A stretch of DNA of 64,000 bases, taken from contig NZ_JNIK01000014.1 in the NCBI RefSeq assembly GCF_000701365.1, positions 124,001-188,000 of the forward strand, given 5' to 3'. Positions 44,657-53,859 of this stretch are shown piece after piece. The position numbers were made by a program, and so were the translations under genes. The DNA comes from Blastococcus sp. URHD0036 (GTDB lineage: Bacteria > Actinomycetota > Actinomycetes > Mycobacteriales > Geodermatophilaceae). How positions within the stretch are numbered: position 1 is the stretch's first letter; the number at the start of each line of letters is the position of its first letter. The notes beneath the pieces are model-generated. The model was not told the DNA's origin and ran no database searches. It saw only the letters and a list, made by a program, of their open reading frames with translations.

Positions 44657-47600
44657 ATGGCGACGATCGTCGACACCGAGCGCACCGCGACCCCCGAGGC
44701 GCAGGTCCCCGCGCCGGCCGGCTCCCCGGTGCCGCTGCGCACCCGCGCCGCCGGACTCCTCGTCCGCGGCCGGCTCGCCGTCGTCTGCGCCGGGTTCGTC
44801 GTCTTCTCGCTGCTGCAGGCGCCCGGCCGGGTCCTCGGCGACACCAAGATCGACCTGCTCGTCGACCCGGTCGGCTTCCTCAGCCGGGCGTTGACGCTGT
44901 GGGAGCCGCTGGGCTCGGCCGGTCAGGTGCAGAACCAGGCCTACGGCTACTTCTTCCCGATGGGCCCGTTCTTCGCCCTGGGCGACGTCGTCGGGCTGCC
45001 CACCTGGATCGTGCAGCGGCTCTGGTGGGCGCTGATCATGAGCGTGGCGTTCCTCGGGGTGGTGGCCCTGGCGCGGCGGCTGCGCATCGGCACGCCCGCC
45101 ACCGCGCTGTTCGCGGGCCTCGTCTACGCCCTGGCGCCGCGCATCGTCTCCGAGATCGGGCAGACCTCGAGCGAGCTGATCCCGATGGCGCTGGCGCCCT
45201 GGGTGATCGTGCCCCTGGCCGGACTGGCGCACGACGGCAGCACGCGCCCCGGGCAGGTGCGGCGGGCGGCGCTGCTGTCGGGCGTGGCGGTGTTCTGCGT
45301 CGGCGGGGTCAACGCCGTCGCGACGGCCGCGGTGCTGCCCCTGGCCGCCCTCTTCCTGCTCACCCGCCCGGCGGGCCCGGTCCGCCGCCGGCTCGTCGCG
45401 TGGTGGGTGGCCGCGGTGGCGCTGGCCATCGCCTGGTGGGCCGGGCCGCTGGTGCTGCTCGGCAAGTTCGCCCCGCCGTTCCTCTACTACATCGAGAACG
45501 CCCAGGCGACGACGGGCCCGAACGAGATCCTCGGCGTGGTCCGCGGCACGTCGCACTGGATCGCCGAGATGGCCTCCCCGTACGGGCCGGCGTGGCCCTC
45601 GGGGTGGGCGCTGGTCCACCAGGTGCTGCCGATCGCCGGCACCGTCGTCCTCGCCGCGGCCGCCTTCGCGGGCCTGTGCCGCCGCGACCTCCCCGAGCGC
45701 CGCTGGCTGGTCCTCGGGCTCGTCGCCGGGGTCGCCCTCGTGTCGATGGGGCACCTCGCCTCCGTCGACGGGCTGTGGGCCGGTGCGCTGCACGACGCCC
45801 TCGACGACTCCCTGGCCCCGATCCGCAACGTGCACAAGTTCGAGCCGATCGTCCGGCTGCCCCTGGTGCTCGGGCTGGCGCACCTGGGCGCCGTCCTCCT
45901 CCGGTGGGCCCGGCGCCGCCGCCCGGCGCTGCCGGCGCGGCACGAGGCGTCCCGCCGGACTCCCGCGCCGCCCCGCCGGGTGCTGCCCCGGCTGGCCCGG
46001 GGCGGCTCGCGCCTGGTCCTCCTCGCCGTCGTCGCGGCCCTCGTCGCCACCGTGTCGCCGGCGCTGGCCGGCCGGCTGGCGCCGCCCACCGGGTTCACCG
46101 GGGTCCCCGGCTACTGGCAGCAGACCGCCGACTACCTCGCCGACCAGCAGGAGACCGGCCGCGCGCTGCTGGTCCCGGGCTCCTCGTTCGCCACCTACGA
46201 GTGGGGCAACACCAACGACGAGGTGATCCAGCCGCTGGCCGAGTCGGCCTGGGACGTCCGCAGCGCGATCCCGCTCAGCCCCGAGGGCCACATCCGCGTG
46301 CTGGACGCCATCGAGGAGCGGCTGGCGCTGGGGGAGGGGTCCGAGGGCCTGACCCGCTACCTCGCCCGCGCCGGCATCTCCCACCTCGTGCTGCGCAACG
46401 ACCTCGCCACCGGGGAGAGCCGGTCGACCCGGTCGATCCTCGTCCGCCAGGCGCTGGCGGAGTCCCCGGGCATCACCCTCGCCGCCACCTTCGGGCCGGT
46501 CGGGGGCACCGCCGACGTGCCCGACGACCTGGTCTCCGACGCCGGGCTCGACGAGCCCGCGCCGGCGATCGAGGTGTACAGCGTCGCCGGCACCGTGCCG
46601 CGCGCCTGGACGGCGCCGCTGTCGGACGCGGTGACCGTGGTCGGGGGCCCGGAGGCGGTGCTCGAGCTGGAGGAGCGCGGTCTGATCACCGGCCGCCCGA
46701 CCCTCATGGCCGGCTCGCCCGAGGCGACCGGGACGCCGATGGTCACCGACGCGCTGGTCCGGCGGGAACGCAACTTCGGCCGGCTCGACGGCGCCACCTC
46801 CGCCGGCCTCACCGTCGACGACCCGCGCCGGCTGGAGACCCCGGTCCGCGACTACGTCGTCCCCGACGCCTCCCGGGCCGAGAGCGTCGTCCGCTACATC
46901 GGCGCCGAGCCGTCGGCGTCGAGCTCGGCGTCGGACGCGAGCGGCTTCGTGGCCACCCGGCTGGACAGCCAGCCCTGGTCGGCCGTCGATGGCGACCCGA
47001 CCACCGCCTGGCGGCCGGCGCCCTGGGACGAGTCCGGGCAGGCGCCGTGGTGGCGGCTGACCACGGAGCAGCAGTTCCTCGCCTCCACCGTCGTGGTCGC
47101 CCTCGGTCAGGAGCCCGGGGTCGCGCGACCGACCGAGCTGCGGCTCACCACCGACGCCGGCGAGGCCGTCGTCCCGGTCGCCGACACCGGTGAGGAGCAG
47201 GTGCTGACGCTGCCGCCGGGGTACACCTCCACCCTCACGATCGCCGCCACGAGCACCGCGGACACCCAGGCGATGGCCCTGGCCAACGTCCGGCTCCCCG
47301 GGGTGGACGCGCAGCGCTCGGTGCTCGTCCCGCGCGCGGGCGACGGCGAGCCGGTCGCGGTCTACGCCTTCGACGCCCAGCGCGGCCGCGCCGGCTGCGT
47401 CGTCGACGCCACGGGTGCCCCGCGCTGCGCCGGGGCCCTCATGACCGGCGCGGAGGAGCCGGTGTTCCTCGACCGCTCGTTCTGGGTCGAGGAGTGGGCC
47501 GACTACGACGCCCGGGCGACCGCGGTGGCCCGCCCGGGTGCGGCGCTCGACGCACTGCTGACCTCCGTCCGCGGCACGATCCCCGTGACGGCGAGCAGCT

Positions 47601-48964
47601 CGGCGGTCGCCGACCCCCGCGGCAGCGCCGTCGCGGCGCTCGACGGCGACCCGTCGACCACCTGGATCGCCGCAGGGGACGACCAGCGCCCCTCCCTGAC
47701 CCTGACGTTCCCCCAGCCGCGCACGGTCGACTCGCTGCGGGTGCTCACCTCCGAGGGGGTGACCGCCGCGCGCCCGCGGGCGGTCACCATCGACGACGGC
47801 GGCGGCCTGCCGCGCACCCTGCCGCTGGCCGACGACGGCACCGTCCGGTTCGCACCCGTGGTCACCGACCGGCTGACCGTCACGTTCGACCTCGCCGACG
47901 ACGTGCGGTCGATCGACCCGCTGACCCGCTGGGAGCAGACGGTCGGCGTCGGGGTGAGCGAGCTGGAGGTCGGCGCCCCCAACCCCGTCACCGATCCCGC
48001 CACCCCGGTCACCCTGCCCTGCGGCACCGGGCCGACCGTCCGGGTGGACGCCGCGATCCTCGGGACGGTCGTCTTCGGCACCGTGGGGGAGCTGCTGGCC
48101 GGCGAGCCGATCGCGACCAAGCCCTGCGACGCCGTGCCCGCGCTCCGGCTGCCCGCCGGTGAGCACCGGGTGGTCTCGCGCAGCAGCGACACCCTGGCGG
48201 TCGACTCCGTCACGCTCAGCCGGTTCGGGCGGGCGGTCAAGGAGAGCTCGGCGGTCGTCCGGACACCCGCCGAGCCCAGCCGGTGGGACGCCGAGCACCG
48301 CGTCGTCGAGGTCGCCGAGCGCGAAGAGCCCACGCTGCTCGTGATCCCGGAGAACCCCAACCTGGGGTGGACCGCGCAGCTGGACGGGCAGGAGTTGGAG
48401 AAGGTGACCGTCGACGGGTGGCAGCAGGGCTACGTCCTGCCGGCCGGCCCGGCCGGGACCGTCCGCCTCGACTACCCGCCGGGCGCCGAGTACCGCCAGA
48501 CCCTCGCCGTCGGCGCGGGCGCGGTGGTCGTGCTCGGCATCCTCACGGCCCTGCCCGCGCGACGACCGGGGCGGGGCGGTCCGCGCCGCCGGCGGACCGG
48601 GCTCCTCGGGGTCCTGCCCGGCGTGCTGGCCGGGGTCGCCGTCGTCGCCGCCGCGGTCCTCGGCACGGCCGTGGTCGGCGGCCTCTTCGCCCTGGCCGCG
48701 CTCGCCGTGCTCTGGGTGTTCTCCCAGCTCGCCGGCTCGCGGCGCGGGGCCGTCCTGGGCACCGTGGCCGTGGTCGGGCTGCTCGTCGCCGGTGCCCTGC
48801 TGCTCGCCGACCCCGACGGCACGGAGGACCCCCGCCAGGTCGCGGCCGTGCTGGGCCTCACCGCGGTGGTGGCCGGCGTGCTGCCGGTACTGCCGGTGCT
48901 CCCGTGGCGCCGGCGCACCGCATCGGGCGGCCCCGCCCCGCGGAGCGCCGCCTCGTCCTCGTGA
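44657..48964 (+). CDS. aftD: AftD-like arabinofuranosyltransferase (DUF3367, GT-C), copy 2
   Basis: A 1435-aa tandem paralogue of the preceding gene, with the same layout. GT-C domain: VLGDTKIDLLVDPVGFLSRALTLWEP; APIRNVHKFEPIVRLPLVLGLAHLGA. Extracytoplasmic discoidin-like modules: ASSSASDASGF, DGDPTTAWRPAPW, DPRGSAVAALDGDPSTTWIA. C-terminal membrane helices complete it. Similarity is strong throughout, strongest in the membrane domain. The two copies may have diverged for different acceptors or linkages. No close relative of the mycolate genes is beside it. ATG 44657 follows the remnant ORF by 11 bases. Confidence 0.87.
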   Translation: MATIVDTERTATPEAQVPAPAGSPVPLRTRAAGLLVRGRLAVVCAGFVVFSLLQAPGRVLGDTKIDLLVDPVGFLSRALTLWEPLGSAGQVQNQAYGYFFPMGPFFALGDVVGLPTWIVQRLWWALIMSVAFLGVVALARRLRIGTPATALFAGLVYALAPRIVSEIGQTSSELIPMALAPWVIVPLAGLAHDGSTRPGQVRRAALLSGVAVFCVGGVNAVATAAVLPLAALFLLTRPAGPVRRRLVAWWVAAVALAIAWWAGPLVLLGKFAPPFLYYIENAQATTGPNEILGVVRGTSHWIAEMASPYGPAWPSGWALVHQVLPIAGTVVLAAAAFAGLCRRDLPERRWLVLGLVAGVALVSMGHLASVDGLWAGALHDALDDSLAPIRNVHKFEPIVRLPLVLGLAHLGAVLLRWARRRRPALPARHEASRRTPAPPRRVLPRLARGGSRLVLLAVVAALVATVSPALAGRLAPPTGFTGVPGYWQQTADYLADQQETGRALLVPGSSFATYEWGNTNDEVIQPLAESAWDVRSAIPLSPEGHIRVLDAIEERLALGEGSEGLTRYLARAGISHLVLRNDLATGESRSTRSILVRQALAESPGITLAATFGPVGGTADVPDDLVSDAGLDEPAPAIEVYSVAGTVPRAWTAPLSDAVTVVGGPEAVLELEERGLITGRPTLMAGSPEATGTPMVTDALVRRERNFGRLDGATSAGLTVDDPRRLETPVRDYVVPDASRAESVVRYIGAEPSASSSASDASGFVATRLDSQPWSAVDGDPTTAWRPAPWDESGQAPWWRLTTEQQFLASTVVVALGQEPGVARPTELRLTTDAGEAVVPVADTGEEQVLTLPPGYTSTLTIAATSTADTQAMALANVRLPGVDAQRSVLVPRAGDGEPVAVYAFDAQRGRAGCVVDATGAPRCAGALMTGAEEPVFLDRSFWVEEWADYDARATAVARPGAALDALLTSVRGTIPVTASSSAVADPRGSAVAALDGDPSTTWIAAGDDQRPSLTLTFPQPRTVDSLRVLTSEGVTAARPRAVTIDDGGGLPRTLPLADDGTVRFAPVVTDRLTVTFDLADDVRSIDPLTRWEQTVGVGVSELEVGAPNPVTDPATPVTLPCGTGPTVRVDAAILGTVVFGTVGELLAGEPIATKPCDAVPALRLPAGEHRVVSRSSDTLAVDSVTLSRFGRAVKESSAVVRTPAEPSRWDAEHRVVEVAEREEPTLLVIPENPNLGWTAQLDGQELEKVTVDGWQQGYVLPAGPAGTVRLDYPPGAEYRQTLAVGAGAVVVLGILTALPARRPGRGGPRRRRTGLLGVLPGVLAGVAVVAAAVLGTAVVGGLFALAALAVLWVFSQLAGSRRGAVLGTVAVVGLLVAGALLLADPDGTEDPRQVAAVLGLTAVVAGVLPVLPVLPWRRRTASGGPAPRSAASSS

Positions 48965-48981
48965 TCGGGCACCATGGGGCC

Positions 48982-50190
48982 GTGCTCCGCCGTCGCGTCG
49001 TCCTCCTGCCCCTGGTCGGGCTGCTGCTGACCGGGTGCCTGCGGCTGGAGGCGCCGGAGGCCGAGGAGGTCTCGGGGGAGCCCGCGGAGACGCTGCTGCC
49101 GGTGTCCGAGGCCGCCTCGGGCGGGGCCGTGCGGCTGGAGCCGTCCTGCCCGGCGCCCGATCCGGGCGAGGTCCTGGGCGCCGACGACTACAACGAGGCG
49201 TTCGAGGACGCCGACCTGCCCTACTGGCAGTCCGCGGACGTCGGGGCCAGCGCCGTGCTCAGCGACGGCCGGGTCGTCTGGATGTGGGGGGACACCATCC
49301 GGGAGAAGGAGGTGGAGCCCGAGATGCCGCGCATGGTCGACAACTCGATGCTCGTCACCTCCGGCACCTGCATCTCCCAGCTGGTCGACGACGAGCACGG
49401 GCCGGCCCTCCCGCGCGACCCCAACCGGCTGTCGGTCTGGCCGATGTCGGTGAACCGGATCGACCCCCGCCCGGACGACGCCGCCGACGTGACCGACGTG
49501 CTCGTCGTCTTCTGCTCGCGGGTGCAGCGCGGTGACCGCATGTGGGACTTCATCGTGCGCGGGACGACGGTGGCGGTCTACACCGTCGGCGCCGACGGTG
49601 TCCCGCGGCTGTCCGACGCCGCCCAGCTGACCCCCGACGACGCGAACCTCGGGGCGATCCACTGGGGCGCGGCCTCGGCGGTCGACGGCGACTGGTTCTA
49701 CGTCTACGGGTCGCGCAACACCGGCCAGGCCTACGTCTACGGCCACGAGCTGTACGCGGCGCGACTGCCGATCGGCCAGGTGATGAACCGCAACGCCATG
49801 CAGTACTGGGACGGGCGGAGCTGGCAGGGCGACAGCGACCGGGTGGTGCCGGTCATCGGTGCCGACACCGGGGTGGCGCAGACCCTGTCGGTGGACCTGG
49901 TCGACGGGAGGTACGTCGCCTACTCCAAGCTCGGTGGCGACCTCGCCGACGAGGCGGCGACCTGGACGTCGGACTCGCCGACCGGCCCGTTCGTCGTCCA
50001 GCCGGTGCTCTCCTCGCCGGCCGGCCAGGACACCGGCTACATCCAGTACACGCCGCTGGCCCACCCCGACGTCCCGACGACGCCCGGGCAGATGCTCGTC
50101 TCGGTCTCCCGGAACGTCGACGACTACGAGCTGCTCCTGCAGCGACCGCAGCTGGGCCGGCCGCTCTTCTCCGAGGTGCCCCGCCCCTGA
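48982..50190 (+). CDS. DUF4185-like secreted lipoprotein
   Basis: A 402-aa protein with a lipoprotein signal: basic RRR, hydrophobic LLPLVGLLLTGC with the lipobox Cys at about residue 19, then an acidic linker. The mature part resembles DUF4185/beta-propeller hydrolase-like proteins: YWQSADVGASAVLSDGRVVWMWGDT, MVDNSMLV, HWGAASAVDGDWFYVYGSRN, and TGYIQYTPLAHPD at the end. It is likely anchored outside the membrane and may bind or cleave glycans, in line with the AftD neighbours. GTG 48982 has CACCAT six bases upstream (leaderless pattern); no Shine-Dalgarno. Confidence 0.77.
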   Translation: MLRRRVVLLPLVGLLLTGCLRLEAPEAEEVSGEPAETLLPVSEAASGGAVRLEPSCPAPDPGEVLGADDYNEAFEDADLPYWQSADVGASAVLSDGRVVWMWGDTIREKEVEPEMPRMVDNSMLVTSGTCISQLVDDEHGPALPRDPNRLSVWPMSVNRIDPRPDDAADVTDVLVVFCSRVQRGDRMWDFIVRGTTVAVYTVGADGVPRLSDAAQLTPDDANLGAIHWGAASAVDGDWFYVYGSRNTGQAYVYGHELYAARLPIGQVMNRNAMQYWDGRSWQGDSDRVVPVIGADTGVAQTLSVDLVDGRYVAYSKLGGDLADEAATWTSDSPTGPFVVQPVLSSPAGQDTGYIQYTPLAHPDVPTTPGQMLVSVSRNVDDYELLLQRPQLGRPLFSEVPRP

Positions 50191-50239
50191 TCCGCGCCGC
50201 GGTGGGCAGGGTCACGGCCGCGGCCGGAAGATCGGGGCC

Positions 50240-51580
50240 GTGCGGGGCGTCAGACCTGGGGTGAGCCTGCCGCCCGCCCTGCGTGCCCACGCCGTGTGGC
50301 TCGTGGCCCTCGCCGCCTACGTGGTCGCGGTGTTCCACCGGGCCTCGCTGGGTGTGGCCGGGCCGGAGGCGCAGGAACGCTTCTCCGCCGGGGCGTCGGC
50401 GCTCTCGCTGTTCCTCGTCCTGCAGCTGGCCGTCTACGCCGGCATGCAGGTGCCGGTCGGCGTGGCCCTGGACCGGTTCGGGTCCCGGCGGCTGATCGTC
50501 GCCGGGGGCCTCACCATGGCCGCCGGCCAGCTCCTGCTGGCCGTCGCGACCGACGTGCCCACGGCCGTCGGCGCCCGCGTGCTGGTGGGTGCGGGCGACG
50601 CGATGACCTTCATCAGCGTGCTGCGCATCATCGGGGCCTGGTTCACCGGCGGCACCGTCCCGGTGATCACCCAGCTGACCGGCATCCTCGGCCAGCTGGG
50701 CCAGGTCGCCGCTGCCACGCCGCTGGTCGCGCTGCTGCACGGCGCCGGGTGGCGCAACACGTTCCTGGGTGCCGCCGCGGTGGGCCTGCTGGTCACGGTC
50801 CTGGTGGCGACCACGCTGCGGGACGTCCCGGAGGGCGTGGCGCGGCCGGCGCCTCCCGGCCTGGCCGCCGTCCGGGAGGGGCTGGCGGCCACGTGGCGCG
50901 AGTCCGGCACGCGGATCGGGCTGTACACCCACCTGGTCACCCAGTTCTCCGGCACGGTGTTCGCGCTGCTGTGGGGCTTCCCGTTCCTGACCGTGGGGGA
51001 GGGGCTGTCGCCCGGGACGGCGGCGGCGCTGCTCACGCTCCTGGTGCTCGTCGGCATGGTGGTCGGCCCGGTGCTGGGCCGGCTGTGCGGCCGCTGGCCG
51101 CTGCGCCGCTCGACCCTCGTCTTCGCCATCCTCGTGGCGACGGTCACCGCCTGGACCGTCGTGCTCCTGTGGCCGGGCCGCGCGCCGCTGGGGCTGCTCG
51201 TCGTCCTCGTGGTGGTGCTGGGCACCAACGGCCCCGGGTCGATGATCGGGTTCGACTACGCCCGCACCTGGAACCCCGCCGAGCGGCAGGGCAGCGCCAG
51301 CGGGGTGGTCAACGTGGGCGGGTTCGTCGCCTCTCTGCTCACCGTGCTCGCCATCGGCGCGGTGCTCGACCTGCTCACGCCCGGCGCGTCCACCGCCTAC
51401 GACCGGGACTCCTTCCGGGCCGCCTTCTCGGTGCAGTACCTGTTCTGGGCCATCGGGGCCGTCGGCGTGCTCCGCCACCGCCGGCTGCTGCGGGCCCGGC
51501 TCGCCGCCGACGGGGTGGTCCTGGTCCCGCTCCGGGCGGCCGTCACCGCCCGGGTGCGCGGGCGCGTCGCCTCCCGCTGA
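50240..51580 (+). CDS. MFS transporter
   Basis: A major-facilitator permease of about 446 aa with 12 helices. AVFHRASLGVAGPEAQERF in loop 1, VGVALDRFGSRRLIVAGG as the loop 2-3 motif, and TGTxGQLGQ-like GILGQLGQVAAATPLVAL place it near nitrate/nitrite-porter or hexuronate-like MFS proteins; substrate unknown. GTG 50240 has GAAGAT seven bases upstream; GTG 50261 is an in-frame alternative. The next gene is only about 35 bp downstream. Confidence 0.82.
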   Translation: MRGVRPGVSLPPALRAHAVWLVALAAYVVAVFHRASLGVAGPEAQERFSAGASALSLFLVLQLAVYAGMQVPVGVALDRFGSRRLIVAGGLTMAAGQLLLAVATDVPTAVGARVLVGAGDAMTFISVLRIIGAWFTGGTVPVITQLTGILGQLGQVAAATPLVALLHGAGWRNTFLGAAAVGLLVTVLVATTLRDVPEGVARPAPPGLAAVREGLAATWRESGTRIGLYTHLVTQFSGTVFALLWGFPFLTVGEGLSPGTAAALLTLLVLVGMVVGPVLGRLCGRWPLRRSTLVFAILVATVTAWTVVLLWPGRAPLGLLVVLVVVLGTNGPGSMIGFDYARTWNPAERQGSASGVVNVGGFVASLLTVLAIGAVLDLLTPGASTAYDRDSFRAAFSVQYLFWAIGAVGVLRHRRLLRARLAADGVVLVPLRAAVTARVRGRVASR

Positions 51581-51614
51581 GCCGCGGCCGCCGTCCAGGA
51601 GCAAGGTGGACGGC

Positions 51615-53189
51615 ATGAGAACGATCGTCCGTGCCGCCGTGGCCGGCGCCGGCGCCGTGGCTGCGGTCGCCGTCCGGGACCTGCTGCAGCGGGAGCACAC
51701 CGTCCTGCGCAACTACCCCGTCGTCGGGCACGCCCGCTACCTCCTGGAACGGATGGGCCCGGAGATCCGGCAGTACCTCGTGGCCGGCAACGAGGAGGAG
51801 CGGCCGTTCACCCGCGACCAGCGGCGCTGGGTCTACGCGTCGGCGAAGAAGGAGAACAACTACTTCGGCTTCGGCACCGACAACGACCTGGAGCACACCA
51901 GCGGCTACCCGGTCATCAAGCACACGACCTTCGGGACGGCCGTCCCGCCCTCGCACCCGTCGTCGGCCGAGGACGTGGCGCTGCCCTCGGCGAAGGTCCT
52001 GGGCGGGCCGCGGGGGCGGCGGCACGCCTTCCGCCCCGGCTCGGTGGTGAACGTGTCCGCGATGAGCTTCGGCTCGCTCTCCGGCACCGCGATCGAGGCG
52101 CTGAACCGGGGCTCCGCGCTGGCCGGCTGCCTGCACAACACCGGCGAGGGCGGGCTGTCGGTGCACCACCGGCACGGCGGCGAGCTGGTGTTCCAGATCG
52201 GCACCGCCTACTTCGGCTGCCGGGACTCCGCCGGGCGCTTCGACCTCGCCCGGCTGCGGGACCTGGTGGCCGGCGCGCCGGTGCGGGCCCTGGAGGTCAA
52301 GCTCAGCCAGGGCGCCAAGCCCGGACTCGGCGGGGTGCTGCCGGCCCCCAAGGTCTCGGCCGAGATCGCCGCGGCCCGGGGGGTGCCGGTGGGGGAGACC
52401 TGCGTGAGCCCGTCGCGGCACGCGGAGTTCTCCGACGTCGACAGCATGCTGGACTGGGTGGAGCTGCTCGCCGCCGAGACCGGGCTGCCGGTCGGCATCA
52501 AGGCCGCCGTCGGCGACATGGCCTTCTGGGACGAGCTGACCGAGCTCATGGCGACCACCGGACGGGGCGTCGACTTCGTGACGGTCGACGGCGGGGAGGG
52601 CGGCACCGGCGCCGCCCCGATGGTGTTCGCCGACTCGGTGTCGCTGCCCTTCCAGCTCGGGTTCGCCCGGGTCTACGCCACGTTCGCCCGGCGCGGCCTG
52701 CAGGAGGACGTCACCTTCATCGGCGGCGGCAAGCTCGGCCTGCCTGGCGAGGCGGTCGTCGCGTTCGCCCTGGGCTGCGACATGGTGAACGTCGCGCGCG
52801 AGGCGATGCTCGCGATCGGCTGCATCCAGGCCCAGAAGTGCCACACCGACACCTGCCCGACCGGTGTCGCGACGCAGAACGCGTGGCTGGCCCGGGGGCT
52901 GGACCCGCAGCTCAAGTCGGTCCGGCTGGCGAACTACGTGGCCACGCTCCGCCGCGACCTGGTCAAGGTCGCCGAGGCGTGCGGTGTCGAGCACCCGGGG
53001 CTGATCAGCAGCGACACGGTGGAGCTGCTCGACGGGAAGACGTCGTCCACCCCGCTGGGTCAGGTCTACGGCTACGAGGCGAGCTGGGGTCTGCCGTCGG
53101 CCGCCGACCGGGCCGCGATCGCGGCGATCATGCGCGGCGAGGCCCCGCAGGGCGGCTCTGCCCCGGCATCCCCCGACGCCATGGGGTGA
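51615..53189 (+). CDS. FMN-binding glutamate synthase family protein
   Basis: A 524-aa protein with an N-terminal hydrophobic helix (IVRAAVAGAGAVAAVAV) and a single Glu_synthase/FMN TIM-barrel domain. Landmarks: VNVSAMSFGSLSGTAIEALNRGSALAG, NTGEGGLSVHH, LEVKLSQGAKPGLGGVLPAPKV, VTVDGGEGGTGAAP and IGGGKLG. A 3Fe-4S-like Cys set follows (GCIQAQKCHTDTCPTG). It matches the synthase half of GltB but lacks amidotransferase and GXGXG domains, like archaeal-type stand-alone proteins; membrane-associated electron donors are possible. Start ATG 51615 or GTG 51606. The stop codon touches the long hairpin that follows. Confidence 0.85.
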   Translation: MRTIVRAAVAGAGAVAAVAVRDLLQREHTVLRNYPVVGHARYLLERMGPEIRQYLVAGNEEERPFTRDQRRWVYASAKKENNYFGFGTDNDLEHTSGYPVIKHTTFGTAVPPSHPSSAEDVALPSAKVLGGPRGRRHAFRPGSVVNVSAMSFGSLSGTAIEALNRGSALAGCLHNTGEGGLSVHHRHGGELVFQIGTAYFGCRDSAGRFDLARLRDLVAGAPVRALEVKLSQGAKPGLGGVLPAPKVSAEIAAARGVPVGETCVSPSRHAEFSDVDSMLDWVELLAAETGLPVGIKAAVGDMAFWDELTELMATTGRGVDFVTVDGGEGGTGAAPMVFADSVSLPFQLGFARVYATFARRGLQEDVTFIGGGKLGLPGEAVVAFALGCDMVNVAREAMLAIGCIQAQKCHTDTCPTGVATQNAWLARGLDPQLKSVRLANYVATLRRDLVKVAEACGVEHPGLISSDTVELLDGKTSSTPLGQVYGYEASWGLPSAADRAAIAAIMRGEAPQGGSAPASPDAMG

Positions 53190-53249
53190 GGCATAGGAAG
53201 CGATCCCCACGTCCTGGACGTCAGGACGTGGGGATCGCTTCCTATGCCT
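53189..53249. terminator. Exceptionally long bidirectional hairpin
   Basis: Arms 53189-53216 and 53222-53249 are perfectly complementary over 28 bp with a 5-nt loop. The left arm begins at the last base of the glutamate-synthase-like stop codon, and the right arm contains the stop codon of the convergent FMN reductase gene at 53242. It should terminate both transcripts. Confidence 0.92.
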
Positions 53250-53859
53250 GGTCGCCCAGCAACTGGTCGAAGGGGACGAAGTCCGCGAACGGGTCGGCCG
53301 GCCGGGCGGAGGTGGGGCGGCCGGCCACGAGGTCGGCCAGCTCGCCGGCCGCACGCTCGACCCGCGGCACCAGCGACCCCCCGTCACCGTCGGCCCAGTC
53401 CTCGGACGCGGCGAACACCGCGGTCGGGACGACGACCGCGCGCAGGTAGGCGAACAGCGGCCGCATCGCGTGCTCGAGCACCAGCGAGTGCCGGGCGGTG
53501 CCCGCGGTGGCGCCCATCAGGACCGGGCGGCCGCTGAGGGCGTCGGGGTCCAGCACGTCGAAGAACGTCTTGAACAGCCCGCTGTAGGACGCGCTGAACA
53601 CCGGCGTCACCGCGATCACGCCGTCCGCGCCGGTCACCGTGTCGAGAGCGGCGCGCAGGCCGCCCGAGGGGAACCCGGTGACGAGGTGGTCGGCCAGCGC
53701 GCGGGCGTGCTCGCGGAGGTCGACGACCTCCACGGTCGCGTCGTCCCCGCGCCGGCGCAGCGCGTCGACGGTCGCGGCGGTCAGCCGGTCGGCCAGCAGC
53801 CGGGTGGACGACGGGGTGCTCAGCCCGGCGGTGACGACGGCGAGGGTGCGGGTGCTCAT
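53242..53859 (-). CDS. NAD(P)H-dependent FMN reductase, CE1759 type (LLM partner)
   Basis: A 205-aa flavodoxin-fold reductase. LAVVTAGLSTPSSTRLLADRL holds the flavin phosphate loop, and TPVFSASYSGLFKTFFDVLDPDALSGRPVLMGATAGTARHS is diagnostic of SsuE/MsuE-like reductases of the CE1759 group. It reduces FMN for the adjacent LLM monooxygenase. ATG 53859 overlaps the end of the LLM gene (ATGA), giving translational coupling. The 3' end lies inside a 28-bp-stem hairpin. Confidence 0.87.
   Translation of the reverse strand: MSTRTLAVVTAGLSTPSSTRLLADRLTAATVDALRRRGDDATVEVVDLREHARALADHLVTGFPSGGLRAALDTVTGADGVIAVTPVFSASYSGLFKTFFDVLDPDALSGRPVLMGATAGTARHSLVLEHAMRPLFAYLRAVVVPTAVFAASEDWADGDGGSLVPRVERAAGELADLVAGRPTSARPADPFADFVPFDQLLGDQA

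Noticed and set aside
42274-47193. A 1639-codon plus-strand frame across both AftD-like genes
   Set aside because: Another-frame shadow with Arg/Gly/Pro-rich low-complexity translation; the AftD frames carry the conserved motifs.
42527-48298. A 1923-codon open frame on the minus strand opposite the two AftD-like genes
   Set aside because: It is the GC-driven antisense shadow of the real genes: His/Arg/Gly/Asp-rich composition, no domains and no ribosome site.
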